NCBI RefSeq assembly: GCF_902686445.1
Contig: NC_062220.1
Coordinates: forward strand, 96,906,143 to 96,970,142
Reading direction: 5' to 3'
Length of the DNA stretch: 64,000 nt
Source: Sciurus carolinensis
Lineage: Eukaryota > Chordata > Mammalia > Rodentia > Sciuridae
Shown here one piece after another: positions 49,100 to 60,904 of the stretch (position 1 is the first letter of the stretch; the number at the start of each line of letters is the position of its first letter). A program made the translations under genes and the position numbers. Under the pieces are notes generated by a model. That model did not search any database. It saw only the letters and a list, made by a program, of their open reading frames with translations, and had not been told where the DNA came from.

Positions 49100-50187
49100 A
49101 ATGACTTTCTCATTAGGACCCCTAAAACTCAGGAAATAACTCCAAAAGCTAATAAATGGGATGACTTCAAATTTTAAAACTTCTGCACAACAAAGGTAAT
49201 AATTAAGAATGTTAATATATAATCTATAAAATGAGAGAAAATCTTTGCGAACTACTCTTCTGAGAGAGGATTAATATCTAGAATATATTAAGAGCTCAGA
49301 AAACTTTACACCAAAAAATCAAATAATCCAATTTTATAAGTGTGCAAATGAACTAAACAGACACTTGTCAAAAGAAGAAATACCAATGGCTAACCAAACA
49401 AATGAAAAATTGTTCAACATCATTAGAAATTAGGGAAATACACTGAAATATCATTTCATACTAGTTATAATGGCAGCCACTAGGAATACAAATGATAATA
49501 AATGCTGGAATTTATGTGGAGTAAAAGGAATCCTTTTATACTGTTGATGGGATTGTAAATTAGTACAACCACTGTGGAAATCCGTATGAAATTCCTCAAA
49601 AGACTAGGCATGGAACCATCATATCACCTAGCTATATCACTCCTCAGTATTTATCCTGATGAATTAAAGTCATCATACTATAGAGAAACAGGTATACCCA
49701 GGTTTACAGCAGCACAATTCACAGTAGCCAAACTATGGAAGCAGCCTAGGTGTCCATCAGTGGATGAACAGATAAAGAAAATGTGGTGTATATATACAAT
49801 GGAGTTTAAATAAAACTCTGTAAATAAAAATGTATTATTTCATTTGCAGGAAAATGGACTAAACTTGAGACCATTATGTTAAGCAAAATAAGCCAAACTC
49901 AGAAGGCCAAGGGTCTGGTTAGGTCAGTGGTATGTCTTCTCTCATAAGCTGAAGCAGAGGGGATAAAAGGAAAAGAAAGGTGGGGGTGATCACAAGAAAA
50001 GCAAAGGGAGATCAGTAGAATAAGGAAAGAGAGAGGGGAGGGAGGAGGTGGGAGGGAGGAAGTGTTGGGAAGGGTATCGGTGAAATTATATTGTTATATT
50101 GTGTGAATGAAGTAATATGTAACAACAAATCCCACCACTATGTACAACAATAATACACCAATAAAAAATGTGAAGAGAAAAAAGGGG
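49100..50187 (+). mobile_element. L1 ORF2 C-terminus plus 3' UTR
   Basis: Runs from gataaatgggatgactt-type ORF2 text (aataaatgggatgacttcaa) through gaggattaatatctagaata and caaatgaaaaattgttcaac to the last ORF2 codons, which translate to WKQPRCPSVDEQIKKMWCIY. The 3' UTR (ggagatcagtagaataagga, acaccaataaaaaatg) follows. At about 1.1 kb this is the longest uninterrupted L1 copy of this group here. It has in-frame stops and lost the start of ORF2. Confidence 0.88.
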
Positions 50188-50389
50188 AAAATAACTACCT
50201 CCTTCAGGGAATCCTCTCCCTCTAGGTCAATTCCCTGCTTACACCCCAAACTATAATCACAATTTTAAATTATGATTTTTAATGAATAGCTATGTGATTT
50301 CTCGTGTGTGCAAAGATTAATCTCTCTACCAACTCCTTCTGGTCTATATGTGCAACTGGAACAGCTTCATTGCTATTTTACGATATAGA

Positions 50390-50712
50390 CATAATTCAGA
50401 GAGAGTATGAGTTTGGCTCCAGATCTCCACAATAAAATGAATATCACAATAAAGCAAGTGACACGAATTTTTTTGTCTTCTAGTACATAGAAAAATGTGT
50501 TTATACTACACTGTGCTCAACTAAGTGTGCAGTAGCATTATGTCTAAAAATTCAATGTACATGGCTTCATTTAAAAATGCTTTACTGATAAGAAGTGCTA
50601 AAAATCATCTGAGATCTTGGAAAAAATGATGGTGAGTGCTTAATTTAGGGTTACTACAAACTAATTTGTACAACTCACAGTATCTGTGAAGCGCAATAAA
50701 ATGAAGTATATC
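50390..50712 (-). mobile_element. Tigger1-like non-autonomous DNA transposon
   Basis: The plus strand carries cacaataaaatgaatatcac, aataaagcaagtgacacgaa, cattatgtctaaaaattcaa and at the right end tctgtgaagcgcaataaaat, matching the two ends of Tigger1-type elements with the transposase region deleted. Confidence 0.7.
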
Positions 50713-51575
50713 TATATCTAGCAAGTGCATCTCACAAATTAGATTCTCAATAGATGGCTCTGAATGAATTCATTCTACTGCATTGACTTGACAATAGAAT
50801 AGATAACAATTAGAGTATATAAATTTAGCATCCTTTACTAAACAAGTGTTAGGTGCCATGACAAAAGTCCATTTATACATGGGTTCATGAATACATTACT
50901 AAATTACTTTAAGATAAAGAAAAAACCACAAATATGCTTATTAATATGTTCAATTACTATATGTTCAAGCTCTTCCCAGTCATGAACTAAGTTTTTAAAT
51001 AAATAACTGCATTAGAGTAAGATGAAAATATCAAAATAGAAGTTTTCGGAGTCTTTTACATCTGCTCTAAATAGCTTCAAGGTAATCAAAATCAATAATA
51101 TGACTATGGCATAAAAACTATTTTAAAACTAAGATCTTATCCATAACTTTATGGATACAACATCACGCCAAATAAAGGATCTGCTCAATATGTGTTCAGG
51201 AAGTACAACTGTAACCAAACAGAATACTTAAATTTAGAATTTCAATCAATAAGAATGACATCTCAGCATTCCCATACTGAAAGTCACCCATGGTTGTAAT
51301 CTTAGTGATCATCATCACTTTAATATCACATAATGGTCCTTGAACTGTGTGATGATAGCATTTTCATTATGTAAATGTTAGCCATTTATTGAGAATGTCT
51401 AGATATTCTATCTGTAACACAAGGACTCTGTATCTTTCCTATCTATGCCAGAAGCCCATTGATCCACGTATTTCCTCAGGAGTTCTACTCATATGGCCCC
51501 TACTATAAAAGGCTAGGAAAATTTTAAAACCATTTAAACAGAAAGGTGAAAATTTCCAGACTTTAAAAAGTCAGA
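50713..51575. other. A+T-rich intron sequence, nothing recognised
   Basis: No repeat or exon was identified. Confidence 0.4.
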
Positions 51576-52259
51576 ACAATATATCATATTTTCAAAATCT
51601 GTTTTAATTAGTTAGACATGACAGTAGAATGCATTTTGACACATTGTACACAAATGGAGCATACTTCTCGTTCCTCTGGCTGTACATGGTACAGAGTCAC
51701 ACCAGTAGTGATATCATACATGCATATAGGATAATAATGTCTGCCTTATTCTACCATACTTCCCAACCCCACCGCACCACCTGTCCCCTCACTCCCCTCT
51801 GCAGAATCCGAAGTTCTTTCATTCTTCCCCATCTACCCACCCCCACAATGAATCAGCATTCACTTATCAGAGAAAACATTCAGTCTTTGTTTTTTTTGGA
51901 ATTGGCTTATTTCACTTAGCATGATATTCTCTAACTCCAACCATTTACCTGAAAATGCCATAATTTTATTCTTCTTTAAGTCTGAGTAATATTCCATTGT
52001 GTATATGTACCACATTTTCTTTATCCATTCAACTATTGAAGGGCACCTAGGTTGGTTCCATAGTTTAGCTATTGTGAATTGAGTTGCTATAAACATTGAT
52101 GTGGTTGTGTAACGATTTTAAGTCCCTTGGGTAGAAACCAAGAAGTGGGAGAGCTGGGGCAAATGGTGGTTCCATTCCAAATTTTTTGAGGAATCTCCAT
52201 ACTGTTTTCCATATTGGTTGCACCAGTTTGCAGTCCCACCAGCAATGACAATATATCAT
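51576..52259 (-). mobile_element. L1 3' end, minus orientation, with 12-bp TSD
   Basis: acaatatatcat at 51576-51587 and 52248-52259 is exact. The element's 3' end is at the left (ttagttagacatgacagtag) and its ORF2 end at the right; minus-strand translation includes WNQPRCPSIVEWIKKMWYIY and [14 protein letters not shown] in two frames. It is 5' truncated and frameshifted. Confidence 0.87.
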
Positions 52260-52396
52260 TTTTAAAAGTATTCTTTCCCTTCTCTATTCATCCCCTCCCA
52301 AGGAGTGTCACACCTTTAAAATTTTAAAATTTTGTTTAAAATTTAATCAGGTGTGAAGGTAAATATTTACAATTGTATATTTGCATGTATGCACAC

Positions 52397-52403
52397 ACAT
52401 ATG

Positions 52404-52440
<37 letters not shown>
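52397..52440. repeat. (AC)n microsatellite
   Basis: About 20 AC units after a tgcacacacatatgcatac lead-in. Confidence 0.95.
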
Positions 52441-52443
<3 letters not shown>

Positions 52444-52444
<1 letters not shown>

Positions 52445-52692
52445 CCATGAACTGAATTAAAGTCATCTGCTAAAGAGATACATGCTTCTACTATAGGTTT
52501 ATAGCAACACAATTCATAGTAGCCAAACTATGGAACCAGTCTAAGTGTCCATCGGTGGATGAACAGATAAAAAAATGTGGTATATATACATAATGGACTT
52601 TAATTCAGCGCAAATAAAAATAAAATTATGTCATTTGCAGGAAAATGGATGAAACTTGAGACCATCATGTTAAGCAAAATAAGCACAAAACA
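52444..52692 (+). mobile_element. L1 ORF2 3' fragment, plus orientation
   Basis: ctgaattaaagtcatctgct, acaattcatagtagccaaac, aagtgtccatcggtggatga, atggatgaaacttgagacca and atgttaagcaaaataagc match the copy at 49670-49890. It faces the minus-strand L1 ending 185 bases away. Confidence 0.85.
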
Positions 52693-52804
52693 AAGTTAAC
52701 TTATAGGAAAATATACCATAGGTCCTCTAGAGTAATGTTTTCAAATCGAAGTCTTAAGATCAGTTTAGTATATCCCAAAAAGAGTTTTCTTAAAAGTGGA
52801 AAAG

Positions 52805-52828
52805 TGGAATGGAATGGAATGGAATAGA
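52805..52828. repeat. Short (GGAAT)n run
   Basis: About four ggaat units, the motif of pericentromeric satellites elsewhere, here only a tiny local array. Confidence 0.85.
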
Positions 52829-52932
52829 TAAGTCCAGGCACAGTGTGTGTGCTGATTTTAAATCTTGTCTAATGTAGGAACCTCAGCACTATGGGCAAAT
52901 CTTACAGGAGGGAGAAGCTACGTGTGCATATG

Positions 52933-53390
52933 TGTGGGGAGTCATCCATGTTTAGCAGAATCAGGCTTGGCTGACTCGTGAGATACAGAGGTCTGACTCC
53001 CAGGAACTGACAGTCATGAGAGACAGTTGCAGATAGCTGGGGGTAGGTGGCCCTGGTACAGAATTGGCTCACCATCTAAGGAAATGCTAATTCTCTAAGT
53101 AAATGGCTTCCCTAACTCCACCCCATCCTGTTTTTCACAGAAGCAGCCCCTCCCGGTCTGGGCCCCTTTATCTGTGGGACTATAAATAAAGGTAAAGGTG
53201 CGCTTCTCCATCTTGTTGGAGGCCAGATCTGGCATGGCCCAGATCACCACACCCCCTTCCATTTGAAAAGATTATTGGTTCTTGTGTTTATTTGATCAGG
53301 TAAGTGTCTTGGTGATTAATTGATAGCTGGTACTAACCTCCAACAGAAACTCTTTCCCTCATCCACGCAGGATGTGACAGAATCCCAACA
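52933..53390 (+). mobile_element. Candidate LTR, class uncertain (ERV2-like)
   Basis: Proposed termini TGTGGGGAG (52933) and CCCAACA (53390). Inside are a TATA-like/AATAAA cluster (gggactataaataaagg, about 53179-53190) followed by R/U5-like text ending ttcttgtgtttatttgatca. Flanking 6-mers catatg (52927-52932) and cataca (53391-53396) differ by two transitions. This looks like a decayed solo LTR, but I do not recognise a family, and the ends could be placed differently. Confidence 0.45.
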
Positions 53391-53396
53391 CATACA

Positions 53397-54115
53397 AACA
53401 TACAAGAGAAGTAGAAAATAAGATCAATCATTGATAGAGTTCACACATTTGGAACTCAGGCATACTGGGGCAGGGAATGACCCTGAGGAAAGAATCCCCT
53501 GGCCCTTGCCAGCACCCTTAGACCCACCAGTGAGGGCACTTTGCCCCTCGTTCACTGGGAACAAGAATGACACCTAAGTCCTGGATTTCTTTGGAGGACC
53601 CAAATTCATGAGGCTAGAATAAAAACCACGACGACTACAGAGAGGAGAAATTGCCTATATTTCTGGACTTTATCACAAGAGTTGAGGACCCCAGGGAGGA
53701 ATGTAAGATTCTTATGATAATACGATGAGATGGAGAAATCATTTAATTTGAATATTTAAAAATGGGACCTAATTTTATACCCCAAGTGGGTCAAGAATAT
53801 CAGCTATTGTAACAAGTTGTATTGCTTCATAAAAAGCTGATTTTTAAAATGTGACATGGAACACACACACACACACTCACATCCCAAATATGTCATATAA
53901 AGGAGAATGGTAACTTTGGCTAATATTAAAAGCTGACTTCCCATAGTGCTGATTCCCTACTGTACTCAGGCCAGAGAAAGAGGGATACATTGGTATGTGT
54001 CCAGTTGTGTGAAAGAAAAATGGAAGAAGGAAACTACCCTGAGAAGAATGTCCTCCTAACAATTACTTTAAATTTTGGCAGTTTCTAAAACCAAAGAATA
54101 TTATTTAAAAGAAAG
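53397..54115. other. Intron sequence, nothing recognised
   Basis: Contains a short CA run at 53862-53878. No repeat family was named. Confidence 0.4.
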
Positions 54116-54455
54116 TATCCTAGTCCAATTTGTGCAGCTATCATAGAATACCTACATGTGGGTAATTTATAAAGAACAGAGACTTACTTCTTATAGTCCT
54201 GGAGTCTGGGGAGTCCTTGATCAAGGTGCCAACACAGCCTTCATGTTGCATCATCCCATGGCAGAAGATGGAAAGGCAAGAGAAAGCAAAAGAACTGGCA
54301 ACCTCAAGTCCTTTTATAATCAGCATTGATCCATTCATGAGGGTGGAGCCCTGAGGACCTAAATACCTCCCATTAGGTTCCACCTCCCAACACTGTAGCT
54401 GTGGGGATTAAGTTTCCAAAGTATGCCTTGGGGAGACACATTCAGATCTTAGAAG
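54116..54455 (-). mobile_element. Solo LTR remnant, MST-like MaLR
   Basis: tagtccaatttgtgcagcta, gtgggtaatttataaagaac, tggcagaagatggaaaggca, tgaggacctaaatacctccc and ggggattaagtttccaaagt are in reverse MST order. No clean terminal duplication. Confidence 0.7.
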
Positions 54456-56238
54456 AAGGTGTAAGTTTTATAAAATGAGAAGTAGACTACAAAAAAGCCT
54501 TCAGAAGACCTTAAAAGGGCTCAGTCTCTATAGTGCCCTCAGAGGTAAATGCTGGCATATAAGCTACTCTTCTACAGACAAGGCTTCTGGGGTTCACAGA
54601 AGACTCTTCTAGGTAGAAGAGGGTTGTCAGTCTCCTGTTCTACTTACATACATACATGCATGTGTGCACACACACACCCCATCCACATGTTTCTCTTTGA
54701 GAATAAACCTAAACGTGGGCATCAACAAAGCAATAGTTCCCCAAAAAAACCCAAATGTCACATAAGTAGGCATGCAGGGGTCATTATTTTCCTTGCTATC
54801 TCACTTGATCAATATTGGGTTAAACAACATGATTCTGCCAATATTGGTTCACTTTAAAAAAATGACAATTCCACACAGTTCAACAAAATATTTATAAATT
54901 TCCATCATGTATACAGAATGCATAATCATAATTAGATTTGTTGTCATGCCTTCACAAAAGGACAGCACAAGTAACAGTAAAATCCTCATAACTTCACAAA
55001 AGTCAGAGAAAGAATAATGTGGAAGAATTCTTTAAAACCATGTGTTTGCAGGTGTGGGAAGTAAAGAAGCAAGAACATAGAAAATCATGTTAATATATTA
55101 TCACTGAGTACACAAGATTCACAACGCATTTGATCCCTACCTTCAAGCAACTATGATTTAGTTGGGAGGATACATGGCATGAAAAAACAATGGTACCTAA
55201 AATGATTATATAATAATCACTTGGGACAGATAAATAACACACAACATATCAAACTGGACAGGTCCTTAAAATTTAAATAGTCTAACACCCTTACTTTAAA
55301 AAAAAAAATAATGCTAAAGAGGTTGGTGTTATAACATATCTAAGTTAAACAGCTCACTCAAGTCATGTTTAAAAATCTTTAATTGTAGTGCCTCACTTAT
55401 TTAAATATTGCATCAAGGTCAAGAAGGGTTTAGACCAAATAAATGTCACTAGATTTCATATGAGGAAGGTAGGATAAAAATGAATCCAGAGAGATCAAAT
55501 ATTTAAATAAAAAGGATTCTGGTTACGCATACAACCGTATGTGCTCATTTCCATCTCCTCCCAAAGTCTAACTAAAATGACAAAAAAATAAATAAATTTA
55601 AAAATGTTTGAACATATGAGAACAAAATAAGAGAAGCAGGATTAGTAGATAAAAGTTCAAAACATTTTACAGAAACAGAAAAGAAAATAGAGAAATGGAA
55701 ATAAATCAGTAGAAGAGAGGAAAATACAAAAAATAAAATAAAAAATAAAAATAAGCCTGTACAGGAGCGACCAATGAAAAGCAGCCAAGTCTCACTGAAG
55801 TCATACACACAAACACAGAGGTTTAGGACCAGGCTCCTTCAAGTACAAGGTGAAATGAAGCACAACAGTGACAACTGGGTATTGTTTGAAAGCCTGGGAA
55901 TATAGAATAGTTGAGACTTCAGGTCCCTTTCTCAAGGCCAAACCAGGCAAGGCAGGAACCAAGAACCAAGATGGCAACTGCTATGTAGCAGGCCTAGGGA
56001 AAAAAAAAAAAAAAAAAAAAACCAGCACAGCAAAAAGGCAGAGCCTCCAAAAGGGATGCTTCTAATATGAGAAACCAGAATAACTATATTTTCTGGTATT
56101 TGGAACCTTGAATAATAATGTTGATTGGTATCTGACAGATCTGATGAAGCAAGAAGATACAATTCTAAATACTCCATAGAAAAATAAGTAAATTTTTAAA
56201 ACAAGGCAATTATTAACTCCAGGGAAAACAAAAAGCTG
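54456..56238. other. Intron sequence with simple repeats, possible old LINE traces
   Basis: Text at about 55125-55230 (tgatccctaccttcaagcaa) suggests a diverged reverse L2 tail. A-rich AAAATA runs lie at 55725-55755 and a poly(A) of about 22 at 55999-56020. Nothing else was named. Confidence 0.4.
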
Positions 56239-56374
56239 GGCTCCAGTCATGATGGCTCATGCCCACACTCCCAGCTACTTAGGAGGCTAAAGCAGGAGGA
56301 TTACTTGAGCCCATAAGTTCAAGACCAGCCTAGCAACATAGCAAGCCCCTGCCATAAATATTTTTTTAAAAAGT
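56239..56374 (+). mobile_element. 7SL-derived monomeric SINE (B1/FAM-like)
   Basis: tcatgatggctcatgcccac, ggaggctaaagcaggaggat and ttcaagaccagcctagcaac match the 7SL-derived half without any ID part. Diverged, with an A/T-rich tail. Confidence 0.78.
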
Positions 56375-56429
56375 GGCATTAACTTAATCCTTAGATAGGA
56401 CTTCATAAATCTAAAACTACCACTCTTCA

Positions 56430-56682
56430 CCAGGTACCACTTTCTTAAGTTTAAAAAATAAAAAAGCCACTGTCAGGAGAAAATACAAAATATCTGACAA
56501 AGGACTCACATCTTGACTATTCAGAGAACTTCCACAAATCAACACAAATTAAAAACATAGGCAAAGACTTCAAAAGACCCTTCACTAAAGATGATACCAA
56601 AATTACCAATAAGTACAGGAAAATGTACTTACTAGAGAAACAACAGCAAGGAAATAAATGTTTAAACATTAAAAAAAAAACA
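56430..56682 (+). mobile_element. Old L1 ORF2 fragment
   Basis: atctgacaaaggactcacat, acttccacaaatcaacacaa, aaaaacataggcaaagactt, ttcactaaagatgataccaa and caataagtacaggaaaatgt follow the ORF2 region just before the C-terminal part. Confidence 0.68.
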
Positions 56683-57645
56683 AAGAACAGGAATAGAAGA
56701 CTGATGGGTATCTGGAATGACAGAAATGTTCCGTAAGTCCATCTCAGTGGTAGCTGTGCAGATATCCGTATCCATGGAAATTCACTAGGTGAACACAAGA
56801 TTTGTACACTTTATTCAACAAAAATTATACAGCAACCTTGAAAAACATCATCTTCAGCAATCAATGTTTGCTATTATGCATGATAGGGAAGGGGAAATAG
56901 ATAAAAGAGAACTCAATCTTTACTATCTTCATCACACATGAAAGGATTGCTAGTTCAATAAATAGTTACATAAGTTTATTTTAAAGAAATTTCATAGTAA
57001 GATCTGTGAGTGGGAAGCAAAACTGGAGGCTGAGGAGAGAGGAACTTCTGTTTTTCATAAGAAGCCTTTTACTAATATTTGATTTTTAAAACTACATATA
57101 TATTAATTTGATGAGAAAATCTTTAGCAAATAATAAACTGTTGGCTAATAAGTATGTGTTATTTAATTAAACATGATATGGAGAAGGCCTTTTAGAGAAG
57201 CCTCAGTGGCACCTTTTATTTGGCCAGCCAAGCATCCACTCCTCCTTCTGTACTGCTTTTCCTTCCACTTCCACTCTGAGTCCAGAGGATCTGTCCATCC
57301 CATTTTAGCAGTGGCTTGTGACTCAGGCCCAATTCACCCATGGTGCTGGAGCATGCCCTTTGTCTTAGAGACTTTTTTTCTCCTGGGACTAGGTACAGGT
57401 TCAGTCTGGGCCAGAAAGAATTATACTAAAGAGTTCTGTGGAAATGAAGAAGGAAAGAATGTTCTTGCCTGGAGCTGCTGGCAGCCATCTTGCCACTGAG
57501 AGAGAACTTGAACAAAGCTGGAGTTGACTGGATGCACAGCACAGAGGGGGCTTAGGAAGAAGACAACTGAGCTCTGATATCTGTGGTTGAGTCCCTAATT
57601 CTACACAGGCCAGAACATTATCTAACCCTGCCCTTTTCATAATTA
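56683..57645. other. Intron sequence, nothing recognised
   Basis: The 108-codon plus frame at 57173-57499 has no recognisable motif. No repeat was named. Confidence 0.4.
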
Positions 57646-57815
57646 TAAGAGGCAGTATGGTAGAATGGGAAAGCACTGGATTACTCAAGTCCAAACCCCA
57701 GCTTTGCTACCTATTAACTGTGACATTGGGCATGTTACTAACCTCTTCCTTATCTATAAGATGTGAGTAGTAATAGTACCTATCTCAAAGAATAGGCACA
57801 CACTTCAATTCAGAC
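57646..57815 (+). mobile_element. MIR SINE
   Basis: aggcagtatggtagaatggg, agtccaaaccccagctttgc, tattaactgtgacattgggc, catgttactaacctcttcct and aatagtacctatctcaaaga give a clear MIR from its 5' end. Confidence 0.85.
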
Positions 57816-58284
57816 ATATATTAATACATTAAAAACTCACTTAAATTTATATGTACAATATAAGTTATTAGCTAACCTTATTATTCACAATTAAATTCCA
57901 TTTTTAAGCCAAGTTGGGTTGATATTTGCGAGTGGCAGGATTCTGACTTAGTCAATCACCAAACAAGGAACCATACATAACTAATTAATATATTTAAGCA
58001 GACTATAAAGCATAAACATTCTCTTTAGGAAAAAAAAATCATTTAAAAAATAGGAAAGGAAGAAATTGTGTTTGCAACCTTTAGGATTGATAAAGTTTTT
58101 GCCTTTACAAATAACAAGATGGAGATGCTGAAAGGAGCAAAAATATGAACACACAATTCATAATTTAAAAACTAGGAATGCAAAATAAGTTTTGATTTTT
58201 AACTATTAAATGAAATGAATCAGGAACTCAATTCTTTTCTAATGACATACCTAAACAGTTACTTTAAATTTTATTATCCAGAGT

Positions 58285-58755
58285 TGGCAAGTGTCTCATG
58301 AACTGCTGGTAAGAATGGAAATTGGTACAACCTCTGGAAGGCAATCTAGCTGTAATAAAAATAAGCATATCTTTGACTCAAAAATTCTCCTTCTAGGAAA
58401 TTTTCTAAGGATAAAAATCAAGGGTGTATACAGACCTTCTCCTTATGAGTTTGCTAACTGAATTGTGTTTACATACAGAACCATTAGGAAATGAATATTC
58501 AAAAAATAGGGTATTCATTAAAATCCATACATTCCAATACTATTCAGTAATTTAAAATGTTGAGGTAAAATATATGCATGTATAGAAGACTATTCATGAT
58601 TCTTAAATGAAATAAACAGGTTACCAAACCATATAGTATATGCATGTTTTAGTTGTATCAATATTTACATACACACATGGAAGTTCTACTGGGAAATAGG
58701 TTAAATGATAGTGAAGTCTGTGGGAGGTAGAATTCAGAGATTCCTAATTTGGGGG
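58285..58755 (+). mobile_element. Old L1/HAL1-type 3' remnant
   Basis: tcatgaactgctggtaagaa, tggaaattggtacaacctct, ggaaggcaatctagctgtaa, aaattctccttctaggaaat and atgggaagttctactgg-like text (catggaagttctactgggaa) correspond to an old L1M/HAL1 3' end. Confidence 0.65.
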
Positions 58756-60188
58756 GATTTCTCCTGGTTATATGCACATTTCATTCTCTCTCCAATGAGC
58801 CCTTCTTGACTTCTAATAAGAAAAAAATGTATTTTAAGTTCATAAAAAGTCATAAGTCATCTCTAAGGATAATTTCAGTCATGTGTTTGGATGTACGAAA
58901 GCTATTAGGTGGAGAAGAAGTGATGAGAAAGTCAAAGAAGTAGACTTTTTAGGAAAATATGCATATAAAAACGAAGGAGTAAAAGGCCATAAGAACATAT
59001 GTGTCATAGGTTACTGAAACCAAGAATGCATTGGAGAAGAGTATGGAAAAAGCAAAAAGAGGGCAGATGTCTCATGAAGCCCCAACAGCATCACACTGCA
59101 CTTTCCATTCTCCACAAAGTTCCATCTGGGCTTTACTGGGTTGCTCTTTTCCCTTTGTGCCAATCATGCCCCAATGCTATACAGGCTCAAAAGGGAATGA
59201 ACTTACCCAGGACAGAGAGCCTTTTGGTGTCTTAACCCTCCCATCCTAGGTGCAACAGGCACTTCACATCAATAACTATCCCCAGAAACGAAAATGGACA
59301 CTTCAAGTCCCATGACAGGGGACTTGATCCTCACTGGAGGTCTGTTAAACCCTCACCATGATGGGAGAGTGAACACAATCCACAACTGCAATCGAATACA
59401 CACGACCTTCAACATGACAAAAAGTGGAAAAGTGAGTTTTCAACAATTCATACAGGCTTGAATGGTCAGTAAGAGAGATTACATTTTCTTTTCATTTATT
59501 TTGGGCATATTAACAGCTGGTGACCTAGATTAAGAAATAATTTAATATGTGAAAAGGCAAACCATATCACTAAATTCCTTCACAGATGGAAAGTGGATTC
59601 AGTGAAAAGCTTCAAACCAAAGATGCCAGTAATTACTTGGGGTAGGAGAGAGAACTACGAGTAGATGAAATGAAGTATTGAAAATTGGTGACAAAATCTG
59701 GCCCAAATCTCAAAGCCGGCAGATAGATCTGTGGCTGCTTTCTGAACAAGAAATCAGGGACTGGAAGGGGGCAGAGAGCCTTGCTAATTCAGCCGCTGAG
59801 GGAGCAGCAGGAGAGGATCCCCCGAGTTCAGGATGAGCTCCGGTAGATATTAAAAGAAATACAATCCTCTTACTGCATTGAGAGTGTGCATGTGTGCAGA
59901 GTGGGAGGGACTAGCAGCCACCACCAAGCCTCTGTGCCTGGGCTGGCAAAGGGATCAGTGCCCCTTCTGCTCAGCTCCTTGGGGACAGCTGGAACAACAT
60001 GGGGACAGCATGGTTCTGAAGAGGAAAAACCACTGTCACACCGCATATCTGACTTCCAGTAAAACAGGAAAATGCCACTCTATATCCCAGGGACAGAAAA
60101 TACTACCACGTGAAAGAGAATACAGTTCAACTAATACCAATCTTGAGGTTTGTCAGTGCTCATTTTCAAGTACAATGCTCAAGCTTAC
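58756..60188. other. Intron sequence, nothing recognised
   Basis: About 1.4 kb without a named repeat. Frames at 58999-59249 and 59878-60195 are unsupported. Confidence 0.4.
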
Positions 60189-60222
60189 AATTTAAATAAA
60201 TAAATAAATAAATAAATAAAGT
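60189..60222. repeat. (AAAT)n microsatellite
   Basis: About seven uninterrupted aaat units. Confidence 0.95.
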
Positions 60223-60714
60223 CCTTTGCTCAGGACACAAATGAAAACCTTAGAGCTTTCAGATACAGCAGTCAGCAGGAAAGCCAGGCAAGCCCAGTGC
60301 CTATAGCCTCCAACTGCTCATTGCTGCACCTGCTTGCTATGTACCTGGGTTTCAACTGTGTGTATCCTGGAGGGAGAAATAAGTGACTATAGACAATTCA
60401 CTAAGGGGCTTGCAAACCAACAAGGACCCAAATCCGTGTAATATATTTTTTCTAATGAAATAAAACATCCCTTTTGTGCAGAAATGTTCAGAGAACTGTT
60501 TAGGTTCAGGTCATATTTATTTTTGACCTTCCAGAGAAGGGCATTGGCGTCAAAAGGGATACAAATACATATGGAAGGGGGGAAAGTGTGTTCTGTTTTG
60601 AACTCCAGGGTTCCCAAGAGAGCACTGTATAAAGGTGCTCGTTGTTTGCGATGCAGTCTTATTGGTCCAGAGATTTTTTTGGTGGCTTCTAGGCTAAATC
60701 GTTCCTTTCTACCG
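60223..60714 (-). other. Intron sequence flanking the CpG island, with CCAAT/TATA-like motifs
   Basis: No repeat was recognised. On the minus strand an inverted CCAAT (plus strand attgg, 60661-60665) is followed about 30 bases downstream by TTTATA (plus strand tataaag, 60628-60634). On the plus strand the same tataaag is itself a good TATA box. Neither use is supported by anything beyond these motifs. Confidence 0.35.
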
Positions 60715-60827
60715 CACTCAAGAAGCCACGAAATCCCCCCAGAGGAAGGAAGGCTGCCGCAATCTCCCGCCCCATATGCGGCCCGCGTCCCAGCTAGCTG
60801 CCTGCGGGCGAGCTGGAAGCGGCGCCA

Positions 60828-60904
60828 GGAGATACAAGCTGCGGGAGATGCAAGCTCCGAGAGATACAAAGCTCGGGGAGATGCAAAGCTCCGAGAGATG
60901 TGCT
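60828..60904. repeat. Minisatellite, ~17-bp unit, about 4.5 copies
   Basis: Successive units read ggagatacaagctgcg, ggagatgcaagctccga, gagatacaaagctcgg and ggagatgcaaagctccga, followed by a partial gagatgtgct. It lies inside the CpG island, about 300 bases into AMPH intron 1. Read as protein it produces a repetitive shadow peptide on each strand, which should not be mistaken for coding sequence. Confidence 0.85.

Noticed and set aside
52805..52828. Pericentromeric GGAAT satellite.
   Set aside because: Only about four units; surrounding sequence is ordinary intron.
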